A DNA stretch of 36,265 bases, from the NCBI GenBank assembly GCA_025454855.1, contig JALONS010000010.1, positions 1 to 36,265 of the forward strand, read 5' to 3'. Origin of the DNA: Arcicella sp. Lineage in GTDB: Bacteria > Bacteroidota > Bacteroidia > Cytophagales > Spirosomataceae. Below the pieces are notes generated by a model. The model saw nothing but the letters and a program-made list of their open reading frames with translations, searched no databases and was not told where the DNA came from. A program made the translations under genes and the position numbers. Positions 7,552-15,946 of this stretch are shown here, in pieces (within the stretch, counting starts at the first letter, position 1; every line of letters begins with the position of its first letter).

Positions 7552-9948
7552 TTACTTAACTCTATTTTTTTCTGTTTCTGAACCCACAACTCTATTTCTA
7601 TTTGATTTAAGAATACTATTTCCAAAAGAGTAGCTAAAAGAGAGACGAGCGTCTCGTGAATCAGACAAACGTCTATATTGCAAATCAATATCTTTGAACC
7701 TAATATTGCCTGTTACATTGGTTGTATAGAAAATATCGTTCAAAACAAAGGCTAATCTTGCTCTATTGTTCCACATTTTTTTCGCAATTACAAAACTCAG
7801 ATACCCTGATTCTTGTCCTTCAAAGAATCCTTGAATAAATGGAGACATATAATGTGCATGTAAATCTGCTGAAACGGTTTCTGAAACTTTAAAGAAAAGA
7901 TGTGCTGCTCCGCCCACAGTCCACTTACTGACATCATAATTTTCATTCAAATAATTCGCCTGATAATGGTTTTTAATAATTTGGGTACCTCCAAAACCTG
8001 TAATCCTGCTTCCAAAATTTAAAGGAAAATTCACCTCAAAAACTGTACTGCTCAATGAAGCAATATTTTGAGACTGGGTGAAAGTAATATTCCCCTCTTG
8101 TCGGGGGGCATCAATAATAATATCACTGGTATTATTTGTACTTACTGACAAAAATGGAAGACCATCATAAACTAAGCCAAGTTTAGAAGAAGTAATCATT
8201 TCAGGAAGTAAAAGTGGGTTCCCTTGTTGATACGTTAAAGGATCCATAAAAAACTTAAATGGATTTTGCTGTTGATAACTTGGTCTATTCAATCTTCTTC
8301 CCACCGTACCAATAAGGGTGAAGTGTTCTCCCATTTTTTTAGAAATGAATACACTGGGAAATGGTTGCCAATAGTTTCTATCCAAAACATTTACTCCTCC
8401 CGAATTACCCTGTGCGATAGTCTGTTCTGCTCTCATACCAATCTGCAAATCCCATGTTCTCCATTTTTTAAAATAAGTCAAATAAACTGAATTAATTTTT
8501 TCTGTATATAGAAACTGATTCGTTTTGAGAACATCAATTACTTCATTTTGAGTAAATTTCAAATCATAATCAATATTAGCATCGCTCAACTTCAGACCCA
8601 ATTCAATTTTCTGGTTATTGATGAATGGTAAGGAATAATCTACTTTAAATGTCTTGAAATTTACAGGATTAATAACTGTTTGCGTATTTTTAGTAACTGT
8701 CCCCAAATTCTCTTTGTAAAGAATCCGAAAGTTGTTATTACTATTAATATCATAGACACCTTGATCAAAATCAATGTTTAATTCATGCCCCGTAGAATCG
8801 AAGTTATGTTTCCAATTTAAGTTATAAGCATAATTTGTACGGTTAGTTTCTTGGGAATTTAGTGATGAAAACTCTGAAATTAATTCATTATTGCTTTTTA
8901 AACGTTGCTGGGTAAAATTCTGAAAATCACCTAATTCATTCCGAGTATTCCATGAAATTAATGCACCAAAAGTATTTTTATTATTTAAGCTAAAATCAGC
9001 TCCGGCTGACAAACTATTGGAGGAATTTGAAGATGGATTAAAATTCTTTTGTGAATAAACATTATCTTTTATAAAACGATTAAGCTCCGTTTGTTCAAAT
9101 TGATATCTGTTTGAATAATTGTAATTTCCAAAAAGATTCCATTGCCCTTTACGATGATTCAATGATATACCTGGACTATAAGCAGTAAACCAACGATTTG
9201 TGTTAGTTTCACCAACTTGTAGGCTATAAGGGTATGCCTTGCCTGTCAAAGAAAATGACCCGTTTGTGCCTAAATTGGCATTCTTTTTCATAATGATATT
9301 TATGATTCCACCCCCAGAGGCATCAAATTTTGCAGATGGATTAGAGATAACCTCAATTTTTTCTATGTTACTACTTTGTAGGGTTCGCAATACCATACTT
9401 ACGTCCGTATATTTTGAAGATCGTCCATCAATCATGACAGTAACACTTGACTTCCCAACCATTGAGACCCCGTCGTTAATCACAACAAGCCCCGGAACTC
9501 TTTGCATGACCTCTAAGGCAGTTAGCCCCATTGAACTCAGGGTTCCTGCAATATTTACAACTAATTTATCGACTTTTTGCTCCAAAAAAGGCTTTCTTGC
9601 ATTCACGGTTACTTCTTGAAGCAACTTAGATTCAGGTAGAATCTGAATTTCAATGCTTTTTTCGGAAGCCTTAGTTAATTCAAAAGGTCTTGAATATGTT
9701 TTCTGATAACCAATCATTGAACACAAAAGAATATAATTACCCTCTACAACATTTTCAAAATTATAAACCCCGTTAATATCACAGAGAGTTGCTTTGATAA
9801 AAGTTGAGTCTTGAGATTTATATAATGAAACAGTTACAAAACCTGCTGCATTATTTTTTTCATCTTTTACTTTTCCTGAAATTTTATTCTGGCTGAATGC
9901 TTGAAATACGCTCAGGTAAATCAACATGAAAAACAGTTGCATTTTCAT
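7552..9948 (-). CDS. TonB-dependent outer-membrane receptor (beta-barrel, carboxypeptidase-regulatory-like N-domain)
   Basis: 798 residues. It has a signal peptide (MKMQLFFMLIYLSVFQAFSQ), then a carboxypeptidase-regulatory-like beta domain at about 22-110 (ISGKVKDEKNNAAGFVTVSLY ... GNYILLCSMIGYQ), a plug domain from about 115 (LQEVTVNARKPFLEQ ... MQRVPGLVVINDGVSMVG ... IEVISNPSAKFDASGGGIINI) and a long C-terminal barrel rich in paired aromatic strands. It lacks the features of a SusC protein and no SusD is nearby. This subfamily is usually of unknown substrate. Within an NRPS cluster it could take up the product or a metal complex of it, or take part in export or self-recognition (inference). 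A 14-base element 53 bases upstream is shared with the PPTase gene. Confidence 0.88.
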   Translation of the reverse strand: MKMQLFFMLIYLSVFQAFSQNKISGKVKDEKNNAAGFVTVSLYKSQDSTFIKATLCDINGVYNFENVVEGNYILLCSMIGYQKTYSRPFELTKASEKSIEIQILPESKLLQEVTVNARKPFLEQKVDKLVVNIAGTLSSMGLTALEVMQRVPGLVVINDGVSMVGKSSVTVMIDGRSSKYTDVSMVLRTLQSSNIEKIEVISNPSAKFDASGGGIINIIMKKNANLGTNGSFSLTGKAYPYSLQVGETNTNRWFTAYSPGISLNHRKGQWNLFGNYNYSNRYQFEQTELNRFIKDNVYSQKNFNPSSNSSNSLSAGADFSLNNKNTFGALISWNTRNELGDFQNFTQQRLKSNNELISEFSSLNSQETNRTNYAYNLNWKHNFDSTGHELNIDFDQGVYDINSNNNFRILYKENLGTVTKNTQTVINPVNFKTFKVDYSLPFINNQKIELGLKLSDANIDYDLKFTQNEVIDVLKTNQFLYTEKINSVYLTYFKKWRTWDLQIGMRAEQTIAQGNSGGVNVLDRNYWQPFPSVFISKKMGEHFTLIGTVGRRLNRPSYQQQNPFKFFMDPLTYQQGNPLLLPEMITSSKLGLVYDGLPFLSVSTNNTSDIIIDAPRQEGNITFTQSQNIASLSSTVFEVNFPLNFGSRITGFGGTQIIKNHYQANYLNENYDVSKWTVGGAAHLFFKVSETVSADLHAHYMSPFIQGFFEGQESGYLSFVIAKKMWNNRARLAFVLNDIFYTTNVTGNIRFKDIDLQYRRLSDSRDARLSFSYSFGNSILKSNRNRVVGSETEKNRVK

Positions 9949-10000
9949 ACTTTTAAGTGTTTAAAAGTTACTTACGTTTAAATAAAACAAGTTATACTTG

Positions 10001-10014
10001 TAAAAAGGGTATTT
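10001..10014. promoter_or_regulatory. Shared upstream element TAAAAAGGGTATTT, copy 1
   Basis: This 14-base sequence lies 53 bases upstream of the TonB receptor start and is identical to 10817-10830, which lies 48 bases upstream of the PPTase start. Near-equal distance and identical orientation suggest a shared promoter or operator part. GTTATCTC also follows in both places, at a different distance. Confidence 0.4.
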
Positions 10015-10067
10015 AAATTATACAGTTATCTCATAAGTTAGTCTTATACATTACTTCAAGTCTGTTT

Positions 10068-10769
10068 TCAAAAAACATAGCCAAATAATTTCTGACTTTT
10101 CTTTAAATAATGAATACATATATTCTGAAAGTCTTTTAAGTTGAGAGATTCTATTTGAGGCTCTTCCACTAACTGGTACTCTGTTGCTAAATGCGTAATG
10201 AATGTCTTTTGGATGTCAACCCTTCTCAAAAACCAGTATTCATCATCTAACCAAGCCCCTTCATTATCCAGACAAATACTATTTAAATCAATACCAAAGC
10301 CTTCACCACTTCCTTTCATAACCGCTTCTTTCTTAGTCCAATATTCAAAAAAGCTGGTAATTGGATTTTCTGACATTTCAATGTCTCTCCACTCTTTTGA
10401 ATTCATACAACTGTGATAGTCTTCAAAATTGATTATTTTACATTTTTCAATGTCTATACCAACACGCCCTTGATTTGATATAACACAGACAATATAATTA
10501 TTTGAATGTGAGATATTGAAATCAAGTTGTTCACACAAGCATGGCCGCATATAAGGCGAATACAAAATATCTTCTAAATCACTTTTTGATTTAAAATCTT
10601 GAAGAGCTTTTATCAATAATAACTTCCCAAAAACACTCATTTGAGCATCTTCCCAACGATGATATTTTGCAATTGTTTCTTGCATGGATTTAGGCAAAAC
10701 ACTCTTGTAAAATTCAAAATCTTTTTCTGTAAGTTTATCATCAAAATATGTATAGTATATCTTTACCAT
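10068..10769 (-). CDS. Sfp-type 4'-phosphopantetheinyl transferase
   Basis: 233 residues, the normal size for the Sfp group. The magnesium and CoA-binding motifs are present: GIDIE (Asp106, Glu108) and YWTKKEAVMKGSGEGF (Glu148 with the following Lys), plus FNISHSN upstream, which corresponds to the substrate-binding His motif. The enzyme transfers phosphopantetheine from CoA to the serine of carrier domains, here the ACP of the acyl-AMP ligase and the NRPS carrier domains. A dedicated Sfp-type enzyme inside the cluster supports the reading of the region as a carrier-protein-based biosynthetic locus. It has its own 166-base upstream gap with a probable promoter. Confidence 0.93.
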   Translation of the reverse strand: MVKIYYTYFDDKLTEKDFEFYKSVLPKSMQETIAKYHRWEDAQMSVFGKLLLIKALQDFKSKSDLEDILYSPYMRPCLCEQLDFNISHSNNYIVCVISNQGRVGIDIEKCKIINFEDYHSCMNSKEWRDIEMSENPITSFFEYWTKKEAVMKGSGEGFGIDLNSICLDNEGAWLDDEYWFLRRVDIQKTFITHLATEYQLVEEPQIESLNLKDFQNICIHYLKKSQKLFGYVF

Positions 10770-10816
10770 GTTTACTTTCAGATTAATTAATAATAATATA
10801 GTATCTTATAAGGTTA

Positions 10817-10830
10817 TAAAAAGGGTATTT
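10817..10830. promoter_or_regulatory. Shared upstream element TAAAAAGGGTATTT, copy 2
   Basis: Identical to 10001-10014 and placed 48 bases before the PPTase start. It is part of a 166-base non-coding gap between the PPTase and the permease, which is long for this otherwise compact cluster, so an internal promoter is plausible. Confidence 0.4.
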
Positions 10831-10935
10831 CGTTATCTCTTGCACTATACGTTCAAAACAATTTGTCATTTTTTATAAAAATTTGGTAGAGTAACAAGCT
10901 AAAACCCACTTAATAAATAGGTTAGTATTTTACCT

Positions 10936-13383
10936 TTACAATTTCAAAGGCTCCATCATTTCGCTATTTTCTACATTAAGTACAGCGTCTTGATTAATTC
11001 TGACATTGCGAAAGGTTTGCAGAATAACAGTTAATACAAAAAGCCCAATTACTATTGCACTTGGTACAACAAAAAGCGTCCAATCAATCATGATATGATA
11101 TGCGTAGTTTTCTAACCAAACCTTAGTAAAAAAATAAATTATTGGAAATGCTATCAAAGATGATAACAATACTAATAGCACGAGGTCTAATGTCAGTGAA
11201 TCAATAATTTGGTTAAATATTTTCTTGAGGGCTTTGTTATCGAATTTAGTCTCTGCACTCGAAAAATCAATGAGCCGTGTCAGGGCGTAAATTAGTGTCC
11301 AAAAAACGCCAATTGAAAGAGCCAATAATAGAAGAACAATATCATCAAAATGTTGCTCTTTGAGGTTCAACTTGTTAAAAAATGAGTCCATAAAGAAGAA
11401 ATCGAAGGGGCTATTTGCAAATTCTTGATAGAATTCTTTTTCAGAACTCTTCAATAATTGGTTCACGCATTTTTCTGAATCTTCCCCCGTTTTAAATCTC
11501 AAAGAAATGTAATTATTACTTTTTCCGTAAAAAAGGCACAATGGATTTATATGGTGTTTCAGGGACTTATTCTGGAAATTTTTTATAACTCCAATGATTT
11601 CAATCCTTCTACCCTCATGCCACAAAAAGGTTTCACCAACAGCACTTTCTGCATTGGTGAATTTCATGGCAGATAGGGCTTCTTCATTGATAATTACTTT
11701 ATTACTAAGAGTATCGTTATCATTTTTGGAATTAAAATTTCTTCCAGCCAATAAATTAATGTTGTATGTATTGATATAATTTTCGTCCACTACTACCCCT
11801 TCATAATTGACATCAGTCTTAGTCACAACGTTTTCTCTATTGATAAAGCCCATTCCAAAGTTTGCATCAAAACCTGGCACGCTTCCAGATAGTGAAACAC
11901 TTTCAACATTGGGCATAGCCCGCAATTTTTTTGTAAATTTCTTAACACTCATATTTGGATTTGATGAAAGAATATTTGGTCCATTTATGACGATTAATCG
12001 TTCTGTATTCAAGCCCAAGTCCTTCCCTCTTAAATATCGAATTTGGTTATAAACTACATATACACCAACCACTAAAACCATTAGTGCTGATACCTGAAAC
12101 ACAACTGAGCTAACCCTGAAGAATGTTAAAAAATATTGGAATCTTCTTAACTTGAAAAAAGAATAAGGATTATGTGATGGAATAAGCAAAGAGGGTAATA
12201 TACCAGAAACGAAAGCTCCGATGAAACACATCAAAACAAAATAATAAAAATATTTGTGCGTGAAAATATCAGTATAGTAGTCTTGAAAGTCAATAATCCC
12301 AAAAACATACTTCATCAGAATATAAAATATTGATATAGAGGCTATTAATGCAATCACATTGAGTACTAATGTGTCTGTGATAAAGTAATACATACTATTT
12401 TTTTTGTTGCATACATTTGCATCACAAGAAATTGGTTGGGTGGACATGTAAATAACAGAACTATTCATATAATTTATCCAAATTATAAACATAATGAACA
12501 CGGCAACTATAATCAGAGTATTAATCAAATCAATATTTCCATTAACTTCTAATTCATTATTCATATTAGATAGAAGGTGTATTGCCTTTAGGGGTTGAAG
12601 GGAATATGACAAGTTAGAACCCTTGATTCCGTAAACATTTATAAATTCTGGGAACTTTTGTTCCAATTCATTCACATTTATAGCTGATTTAAGGGATATA
12701 TAGGTGTAAAAATTTTGCCAACTCCAATTAGTCAATTGGTATTGGTCAGGACCAACGTTTTTAACTATATTATCTATTTGCCCCAAAGAAATCAACATTT
12801 TGAATTTTATATGAGAGTTTTGAGGTATATCTTTCAAAACACCTGTTACTTTACAGACCAATTTTCCAAAGGATTTATCGTTAAAAACAATGTCCTGTCC
12901 AACAGCATCTTTTGAACCAAAGAAACTCTTTGCCAGACCTTCTGTAATTACTACTGCATTTTGTTCAGTCAAAATTTCTGATGATTTACCGCCTACAAGA
13001 GGAAATGAAAAGAAATGGAGAAAATTCTTTTCGACGAATAAAATATCTTTCTGAAGAATGTTTTGCTTATGATTTGGGAGCGTAATTAGAGCGTTTTCAA
13101 CTCTTAAAGCCCTTGTAAAGTCTTCTATTTGCTCTGGAAAAGCATCTTTTAGTGAAGCCCCTAAGGGAGCATTAGATAGTGCTGTTTGTTGAGCAGCATT
13201 GGTTGTAGTAACCCGATAAATATTATGATAATTTTGATGAAAAGTATCAAAGTTAGTTTCAAAAATATAGTTGCTCAGTATTAATAAGAATACTAACATA
13301 GCAACAGTCAATCCGATAATGTGGAGAATACTTTTTGATTTCTGTTGAGATAAATTTCTTAGAGATATTTTTAGATAGTTCAT
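10936..13383 (-). CDS. FtsX/MacB-like ABC transporter permease, coupling motifs degenerate
   Basis: 815 residues with the Bacteroidota-type double layout: TM1 at about 20-40, a periplasmic MacB-core-like domain, a three-helix FtsX block at about 280-400, a second TM and periplasmic domain, and a last FtsX block ending near 805. Family members carry a cytoplasmic RxKExGIRKVxGA coupling motif in each FtsX block. Here the first is replaced by STQPISCDANVCNKKNS and the second by SSAETKFDNKALKKI, so neither is recognisable. No ABC ATPase gene is present in the window. The protein may work with an ATPase encoded elsewhere, or may have become a non-transporting membrane protein. Its position next to the PPTase and biosynthetic genes suggests a role in export or self-protection (inference). 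Confidence 0.82.
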   Translation of the reverse strand: MNYLKISLRNLSQQKSKSILHIIGLTVAMLVFLLILSNYIFETNFDTFHQNYHNIYRVTTTNAAQQTALSNAPLGASLKDAFPEQIEDFTRALRVENALITLPNHKQNILQKDILFVEKNFLHFFSFPLVGGKSSEILTEQNAVVITEGLAKSFFGSKDAVGQDIVFNDKSFGKLVCKVTGVLKDIPQNSHIKFKMLISLGQIDNIVKNVGPDQYQLTNWSWQNFYTYISLKSAINVNELEQKFPEFINVYGIKGSNLSYSLQPLKAIHLLSNMNNELEVNGNIDLINTLIIVAVFIMFIIWINYMNSSVIYMSTQPISCDANVCNKKNSMYYFITDTLVLNVIALIASISIFYILMKYVFGIIDFQDYYTDIFTHKYFYYFVLMCFIGAFVSGILPSLLIPSHNPYSFFKLRRFQYFLTFFRVSSVVFQVSALMVLVVGVYVVYNQIRYLRGKDLGLNTERLIVINGPNILSSNPNMSVKKFTKKLRAMPNVESVSLSGSVPGFDANFGMGFINRENVVTKTDVNYEGVVVDENYINTYNINLLAGRNFNSKNDNDTLSNKVIINEEALSAMKFTNAESAVGETFLWHEGRRIEIIGVIKNFQNKSLKHHINPLCLFYGKSNNYISLRFKTGEDSEKCVNQLLKSSEKEFYQEFANSPFDFFFMDSFFNKLNLKEQHFDDIVLLLLALSIGVFWTLIYALTRLIDFSSAETKFDNKALKKIFNQIIDSLTLDLVLLVLLSSLIAFPIIYFFTKVWLENYAYHIMIDWTLFVVPSAIVIGLFVLTVILQTFRNVRINQDAVLNVENSEMMEPLKL

Positions 13384-13432
13384 AAATACAATTATTAACG
13401 TTATTCATATTGTTTATCATAACCGCTTTTTC

Positions 13433-14773
13433 TTATACATAAGCCGTTATTTCTTCCAGGAAATAAGAGTAGTCTAAGGTCATCCAACAATTCTCAATAT
13501 CATCTACCATCATAATTTTATCAAGAATCTCATTTTGCAAAAGGCTGATTCTAAGCACTTCTTGGTAGGGAGTCGTTCTAAATGCAATCAGTGTGTAAAT
13601 CGGTTGCCAAATATCTGGATAGTTTTCTCCAATGAAGAAGTCAATTTTTTTCCTTAACAGAAACAATGGATTTTTGATATAATCCCTCATTTCTAAGAAA
13701 TTATTATATGAAAGAATTGACAAGGCATCAGCATTTGCTTTTCTTTCTTTTTGGAAAATATCCAAGGTTTTTTCATTTATTTCATTGTGATCCAATAGAG
13801 CATCTAAATAGGTACAATCTTCAAACCCAGAATTCATTCCTTGACCATAGAATGGCAAAATGGCATGAGCAGCATCTCCGATAATCAATGCTCTACTTTT
13901 ATGTACCCATGGGTAACAGTTTATAGACGACAATGATGAAACAGGGAAGTTAAAGAATTCGTATTCCAAATGAGGCATAAATTTCGTAACATCTGGGAAG
14001 TCTTTTTGAAAGAATGTAATTAGTTTTCCAGCTGTGTCAATTTGTTCGAAAGAGTTTTCACCTTGCAAAGGAGCATACAAAGTAGCTGTGAAACTTCCAT
14101 CATTATTGGGTAGAGCCATCAGCATATATCTACCTCGAGGCCAAATGTGAAGAACATTCTTTTCAATAGCCCATTGGTTATTTTCTATCGCTGGAATTGA
14201 TAGTTCTTTATATCCATAATCTATATAATTACGCTCAAAGTCCATTACCTCATACTCACCTATTGCTTTACGAATTTGAGAAGAAATACCATCTGCTCCA
14301 ATGATTAAATCAGATTCAAAATAGCTAATATCCTTAGTTTTACAATCAACCATTTGAAGTGTGGAATTTTCTAAAAAAACATTCTGACACTCTTTTTCAA
14401 AATAAAAAGTGATATTCTCGTGTTTTTGAGCCTCTTGAATGAGGATTTTATTAAGTTCCTCCCTTGACACAGAGTAAATACATTCCTGATTGATTCCGTA
14501 TGGCTGATACAACTGCTCTCCGTCTGGAAGATGAACCATTCTACCAGATAAGGGCACTATTATATCTGTTACTTTTTGAGAAATATTAATTTTCTTTAAA
14601 GCTCGCCAACCTCTCTCCGACAAAGCTAAATTGACAGTTCTTCCGCTTTTAGAGTAATGTTGGAAAGGGTTAGGTCTTTTTTCAAAGATATTAACTTTTA
14701 TATTTCTCTTTGCTAATAATAATGCCATCATCGGTCCCACCAAACCTCCCCCTAAAACAGAAACAGTTTTCAT
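13433..14773 (-). CDS. kmo: Kynurenine 3-monooxygenase-like FAD hydroxylase
   Basis: 446 residues from the ATG at 14773, which directly precedes the FAD-binding strand MKTVSVLGGGLVGPMMALLLAKR; the frame stays open to an ATG at 14815, but the 14 extra residues have no family match. Further motifs are NLALSERGWRAL, the conserved DG motif IIGADGISSQIRKAIG, and the second FAD motif GDAAHAILPFYGQGMNSGFEDC. These match kynurenine 3-monooxygenases, which hydroxylate L-kynurenine to 3-hydroxykynurenine with NADPH and O2. A C-terminal hydrophobic-aromatic stretch (NPLFLLRKKIDFFIG) is also typical. Together with the tryptophan dioxygenase at 27086 it points to a (3-hydroxy)kynurenine building block. 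No kynureninase or 3-hydroxyanthranilate dioxygenase is present, so this looks like precursor supply, not tryptophan breakdown. Confidence 0.88.
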   Translation of the reverse strand: MKTVSVLGGGLVGPMMALLLAKRNIKVNIFEKRPNPFQHYSKSGRTVNLALSERGWRALKKINISQKVTDIIVPLSGRMVHLPDGEQLYQPYGINQECIYSVSREELNKILIQEAQKHENITFYFEKECQNVFLENSTLQMVDCKTKDISYFESDLIIGADGISSQIRKAIGEYEVMDFERNYIDYGYKELSIPAIENNQWAIEKNVLHIWPRGRYMLMALPNNDGSFTATLYAPLQGENSFEQIDTAGKLITFFQKDFPDVTKFMPHLEYEFFNFPVSSLSSINCYPWVHKSRALIIGDAAHAILPFYGQGMNSGFEDCTYLDALLDHNEINEKTLDIFQKERKANADALSILSYNNFLEMRDYIKNPLFLLRKKIDFFIGENYPDIWQPIYTLIAFRTTPYQEVLRISLLQNEILDKIMMVDDIENCWMTLDYSYFLEEITAYV

Positions 14774-14943
14774 ATTTTTATTGAATATTAAATGGTAATA
14801 AGTACTAAGTACCAAGACACAATTATTTAAGAATTATGATTGATTAGATTTACGATTATTCATCTGATTATCAATAATTTATTCGTAAGTCTTAATCGCT
14901 GGCGAACCACTCGGATTAATCGTAAATAATTTATGCTGAATAC

Positions 14944-15933
14944 TTACTTATCACTCAATGATGTTAAAAAAATCACTAAATCATCAATATCATTTTCGGT
15001 CATTTTGTATTGCCCTTTCATTCTTACGTCAACATTTTTTCCTTTGTTAAACAATTCAGGCTGATTATAAAATTCGACTACTTCTCGGAGCGTTTTTTTT
15101 GAACCATCATGCATATACGGTGCTGTTTTAGGCAAGTTTCTTAAATGTGGAATTTTAAATTTTCCTAAATCCAAGCTGTCTTTTGTAAGTTCAAATAAAC
15201 CTTTATCATCATTTTCATTTTGATACAAACCAATATTTGCATAATCATCTTTTGCCAAAATACCTACCCTACCATGACAATTTTTACAGTTTCCAGAAAG
15301 GTAAACTTCTAATCCATGTAGTTCTTTTTCATTAAGAGCTTTTAAATCACCTCGCATAAAATTGTCAAACGGAGTATTAAACTTTTCGAGCGAACGTTGA
15401 TAATCAGCAATAGATTTCGTCAAATTTCTTGCGTTTGGAGCTTCATAAAATAGGCTTTTAAATGACGCAACGTAATAAGGTGAAGCTCTGAGCCTTTCAA
15501 TGGCCTTAACAATTGGCAAATTCATCTCTTTAGGATGTGTAATTGGGCCTAAAGCTTGCTTTTCTAATGATTCAGCCCTACCATCCCAAAAATAAAAAAG
15601 ACGAGTAGCTAAATATGTAACTGTTGGTGTATTTCGGCCTGTAAAATTTGAATCTACACCCATACTAAAAGCTGTATTATCGGCAAATCCGTATTCGGGT
15701 TTGTGGCATGAACCACAACTTACCTTGTACGTTGAAGAAAGAATGGGGTCAAAAAAAAGTTTCTTTCCTAATTCAACGGTACTTTGGGGAAGTTCGTCTT
15801 TTTTGAATTTCTTACCTTCATCAACGGTCATACTTATGAGAGTGATGACCAAGCCTATGGCATAAAAAAAGTAAGCTACTTCCGATTTGAGAAATGTTAT
15901 GCCTTTTCTCATTTTCTTAAATTTCGATTTCAT
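14944..15933 (-). CDS. Di-haem cytochrome c peroxidase (MauG/CcpA family)
   Basis: 329 residues with an N-terminal membrane anchor or uncleaved signal (about 18-36). It has two haem c motifs: CGSCH at 73-77 and CKNCH in the second half. LGKKLFFDPILSSTYKVSCGSCHKPEYGFAD (start), GRNTPTVTYL and APYMHDGSKKTLREVVEFYN match the di-haem peroxidase family; the Met in YMHDG is the usual place of the second-haem axial ligand. Members either reduce periplasmic hydrogen peroxide or, like MauG, oxidise a partner. In this cluster it could carry out an oxidative tailoring step on an aminophenol such as 3-hydroxykynurenine (speculative), or be an oxidative-stress gene carried along. It overlaps no neighbour; the next gene upstream ends 13 bases away. 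Confidence 0.9.
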   Translation of the reverse strand: MKSKFKKMRKGITFLKSEVAYFFYAIGLVITLISMTVDEGKKFKKDELPQSTVELGKKLFFDPILSSTYKVSCGSCHKPEYGFADNTAFSMGVDSNFTGRNTPTVTYLATRLFYFWDGRAESLEKQALGPITHPKEMNLPIVKAIERLRASPYYVASFKSLFYEAPNARNLTKSIADYQRSLEKFNTPFDNFMRGDLKALNEKELHGLEVYLSGNCKNCHGRVGILAKDDYANIGLYQNENDDKGLFELTKDSLDLGKFKIPHLRNLPKTAPYMHDGSKKTLREVVEFYNQPELFNKGKNVDVRMKGQYKMTENDIDDLVIFLTSLSDK

Positions 15934-15946
15934 AATTCAGCAGTTT

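Noticed and set aside
9239-9619. 126-codon open frame on the plus strand inside the TonB receptor gene
   Set aside because: It is antisense to a well-supported receptor gene, has no family match and comes from the codon pattern of the opposite strand.
14774-14815. Upstream ATG for the Kmo-like gene
   Set aside because: The 14 extra residues precede the FAD-binding strand, which normally begins directly after the start Met.
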